Source: an uncultured bacterium | GTDB lineage: Bacteria; Cyanobacteriota; Vampirovibrionia; Gastranaerophilales; Gastranaerophilaceae | Assembly (NCBI GenBank): GCA_900551965.1 | Contig: URYF01000074.1 | Location: 1 to 6,647, forward strand | Direction of reading: 5' to 3' | Length of the DNA stretch: 6,647 bases | Part shown: positions 5,903 to 6,647 of the stretch, in pieces | Position numbering within the stretch: the stretch's first letter is position 1 | Layout: every line of letters begins with the position of its first letter | Notes under the pieces: model-generated | The model's database searches: none | What the model was told of the DNA's origin: nothing | The model's input: only the letters and a program-made list of their open reading frames with translations | Translations under genes and position numbers: made by a program

Positions 5903-6574
5903 TTAGTATGGAGAAACCCAGTTATTTTCAACAACCACAGCATAACAACCGGTTATAAAACCTTCACTTTTACAGCCTGCAATAGCATTAGCTTCATTAT
6001 AAACCCCATTTTGACCTCTTACATCATCAATAATTTTACCTTTTTTAGTTATTTCAAACCAAAAAACATCTCGACCGATAATATTTGGTTTAGAATCACC
6101 GTTCACATCAATTCTAAATATACCAATAACTTTATCATCTTTATCAGTATTTAAAGCTGGTCCGGTTAAAAGATCATAAGATAAAATAGCACCGTTTTTA
6201 AGTTTTACAGTTCTTCTTCCTGAAGCATATCTTGTTGATACAGCACCATTAATAGTTTTATACTGCTGAGTCCAGCATTGTGTTGTATTAGCTTTACAAT
6301 CCTGAACTATAGGGAAGTTTTTCTCTCTTAATAATTTTGCAGGATCAGCAAAATCTGTATCTAATAAACTTTTTGTTTTTTTGACAGTCAATTGGTTATT
6401 TGCCAATAATTGAATTTCACCAACTGTATTTTTTAAAGAAGTAATGAGCAATTTTTTATGAACACCTGAAACCACACTTGGTATAGTTAAGGCAGCTATA
6501 GCTCCTATTATTGTTAAAGCTACTAACAACTCTGTCAGTGTAAATGCAAAAAACTTCTTTTTATTATTAAACAT
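5903..6574 (-). CDS. Type IV pilin / type II pseudopilin-like protein with prepilin signal
   Basis: This 223-residue precursor has a short basic leader (1-10), the prepilin peptidase motif KKFFA/FTLTELL with cleavage expected after Ala10, Glu at mature position 5 (Glu15) and a hydrophobic helix (about 13-36) that anchors and packs the subunit. Ala rather than Gly before the cut is tolerated in some lineages. The globular part has Cys93 and Cys100, then D156-V-N-G-D...P163-N and GRDVFWF (167-173), a pattern like the calcium-binding end of major pseudopilins, and a C-terminal Cys201/Cys210 pair, so two disulfides are plausible. Proteins of this layout occur as many single copies in Gastranaerophilales genomes, to my knowledge. 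Its ATG has GAGGAT (6582-6587) seven bases upstream. No pilus assembly genes are in view; whether it is a fibre subunit, minor pilin or secretion pseudopilin is open. Confidence 0.88.
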   Translation of the reverse strand: MFNNKKKFFAFTLTELLVALTIIGAIAALTIPSVVSGVHKKLLITSLKNTVGEIQLLANNQLTVKKTKSLLDTDFADPAKLLREKNFPIVQDCKANTTQCWTQQYKTINGAVSTRYASGRRTVKLKNGAILSYDLLTGPALNTDKDDKVIGIFRIDVNGDSKPNIIGRDVFWFEITKKGKIIDDVRGQNGVYNEANAIAGCKSEGFITGCYAVVVENNWVSPY

Positions 6575-6635
6575 ACTTACAATCCTCGCTTTTAATATAA
6601 AAAATGTTACAGATTTTACTTAATTCATATTTACT

Positions 6636-6641
6636 ATTATA
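6636..6641 (-). promoter_or_regulatory. Candidate -10 box for the prepilin-like gene
   Basis: A TATAAT on the minus strand would start a transcript near 6629, about 55 bases before the ATG. Its -35 would lie outside the window, so it cannot be judged further. The remaining bases between it and the gene show only AT-rich sequence and the ribosome site. Confidence 0.3.
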
Positions 6642-6647
6642 ATATAT

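Overview
This window is AT-rich, bacterial and gene-dense, and almost everything in it can be assigned to a known family. The cell was diderm: an outer-membrane efflux factor is present next to an inner-membrane pump and a periplasmic adaptor. The low GC, the prepilin-like protein with Ala before the cleavage site and a D-x-N-G...P-N...G-R-D-x-F tail motif, and a dnaN gene outside the usual dnaA-dnaN-recF setting together suggest a gut-type member of the non-photosynthetic cyanobacterial relatives (Gastranaerophilales / 'Melainabacteria'). That is an inference from style of sequence, not a proven placement.

Left part (1-3399) is a multidrug-efflux divergon. On the minus strand, in transcription order, lie a MarR-family regulator (1876-1415), an EmrA/HlyD-type periplasmic adaptor (1401-391) and the N-terminal third or less of an EmrB-type 14-TM MFS pump (319-1, cut by the window edge). 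On the plus strand, diverging from marR, is a NodT/TolC-type outer-membrane factor that probably starts at a TTG (1996-3399). The roughly 120 bp between the two divergent genes carries a perfect 7-2-7 palindrome with the MarR-type half-sites TTGC/GCAA. It overlaps the predicted -35 of the outer-membrane gene and lies just after the predicted start of the marR transcript. The three transport proteins would form one inner membrane-periplasm-outer membrane channel, with the MarR protein repressing both arms until an inducer or oxidant releases it.

Middle (3400-3542) is a convergent gap holding two strong hairpins, one a terminator for the outer-membrane gene and one for ilvE. Right part (3543-6574) is all minus strand: a prepilin-like protein (6574-5903), the DNA polymerase sliding clamp dnaN (5775-4654) and a branched-chain aminotransferase ilvE (4577-3543). 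The region before dnaN contains a perfect 15-bp inverted repeat around a TATAAT box, and ilvE has a near-consensus promoter placed so close to its start codon that its transcript would be almost leaderless.

I found no tRNA, rRNA, CRISPR array, insertion sequence or phage gene. I see no wholly new system; the most interesting material is regulatory (the efflux divergon operator, the emrA-emrB hairpin, the dnaN inverted repeat and the ilvE promoter).
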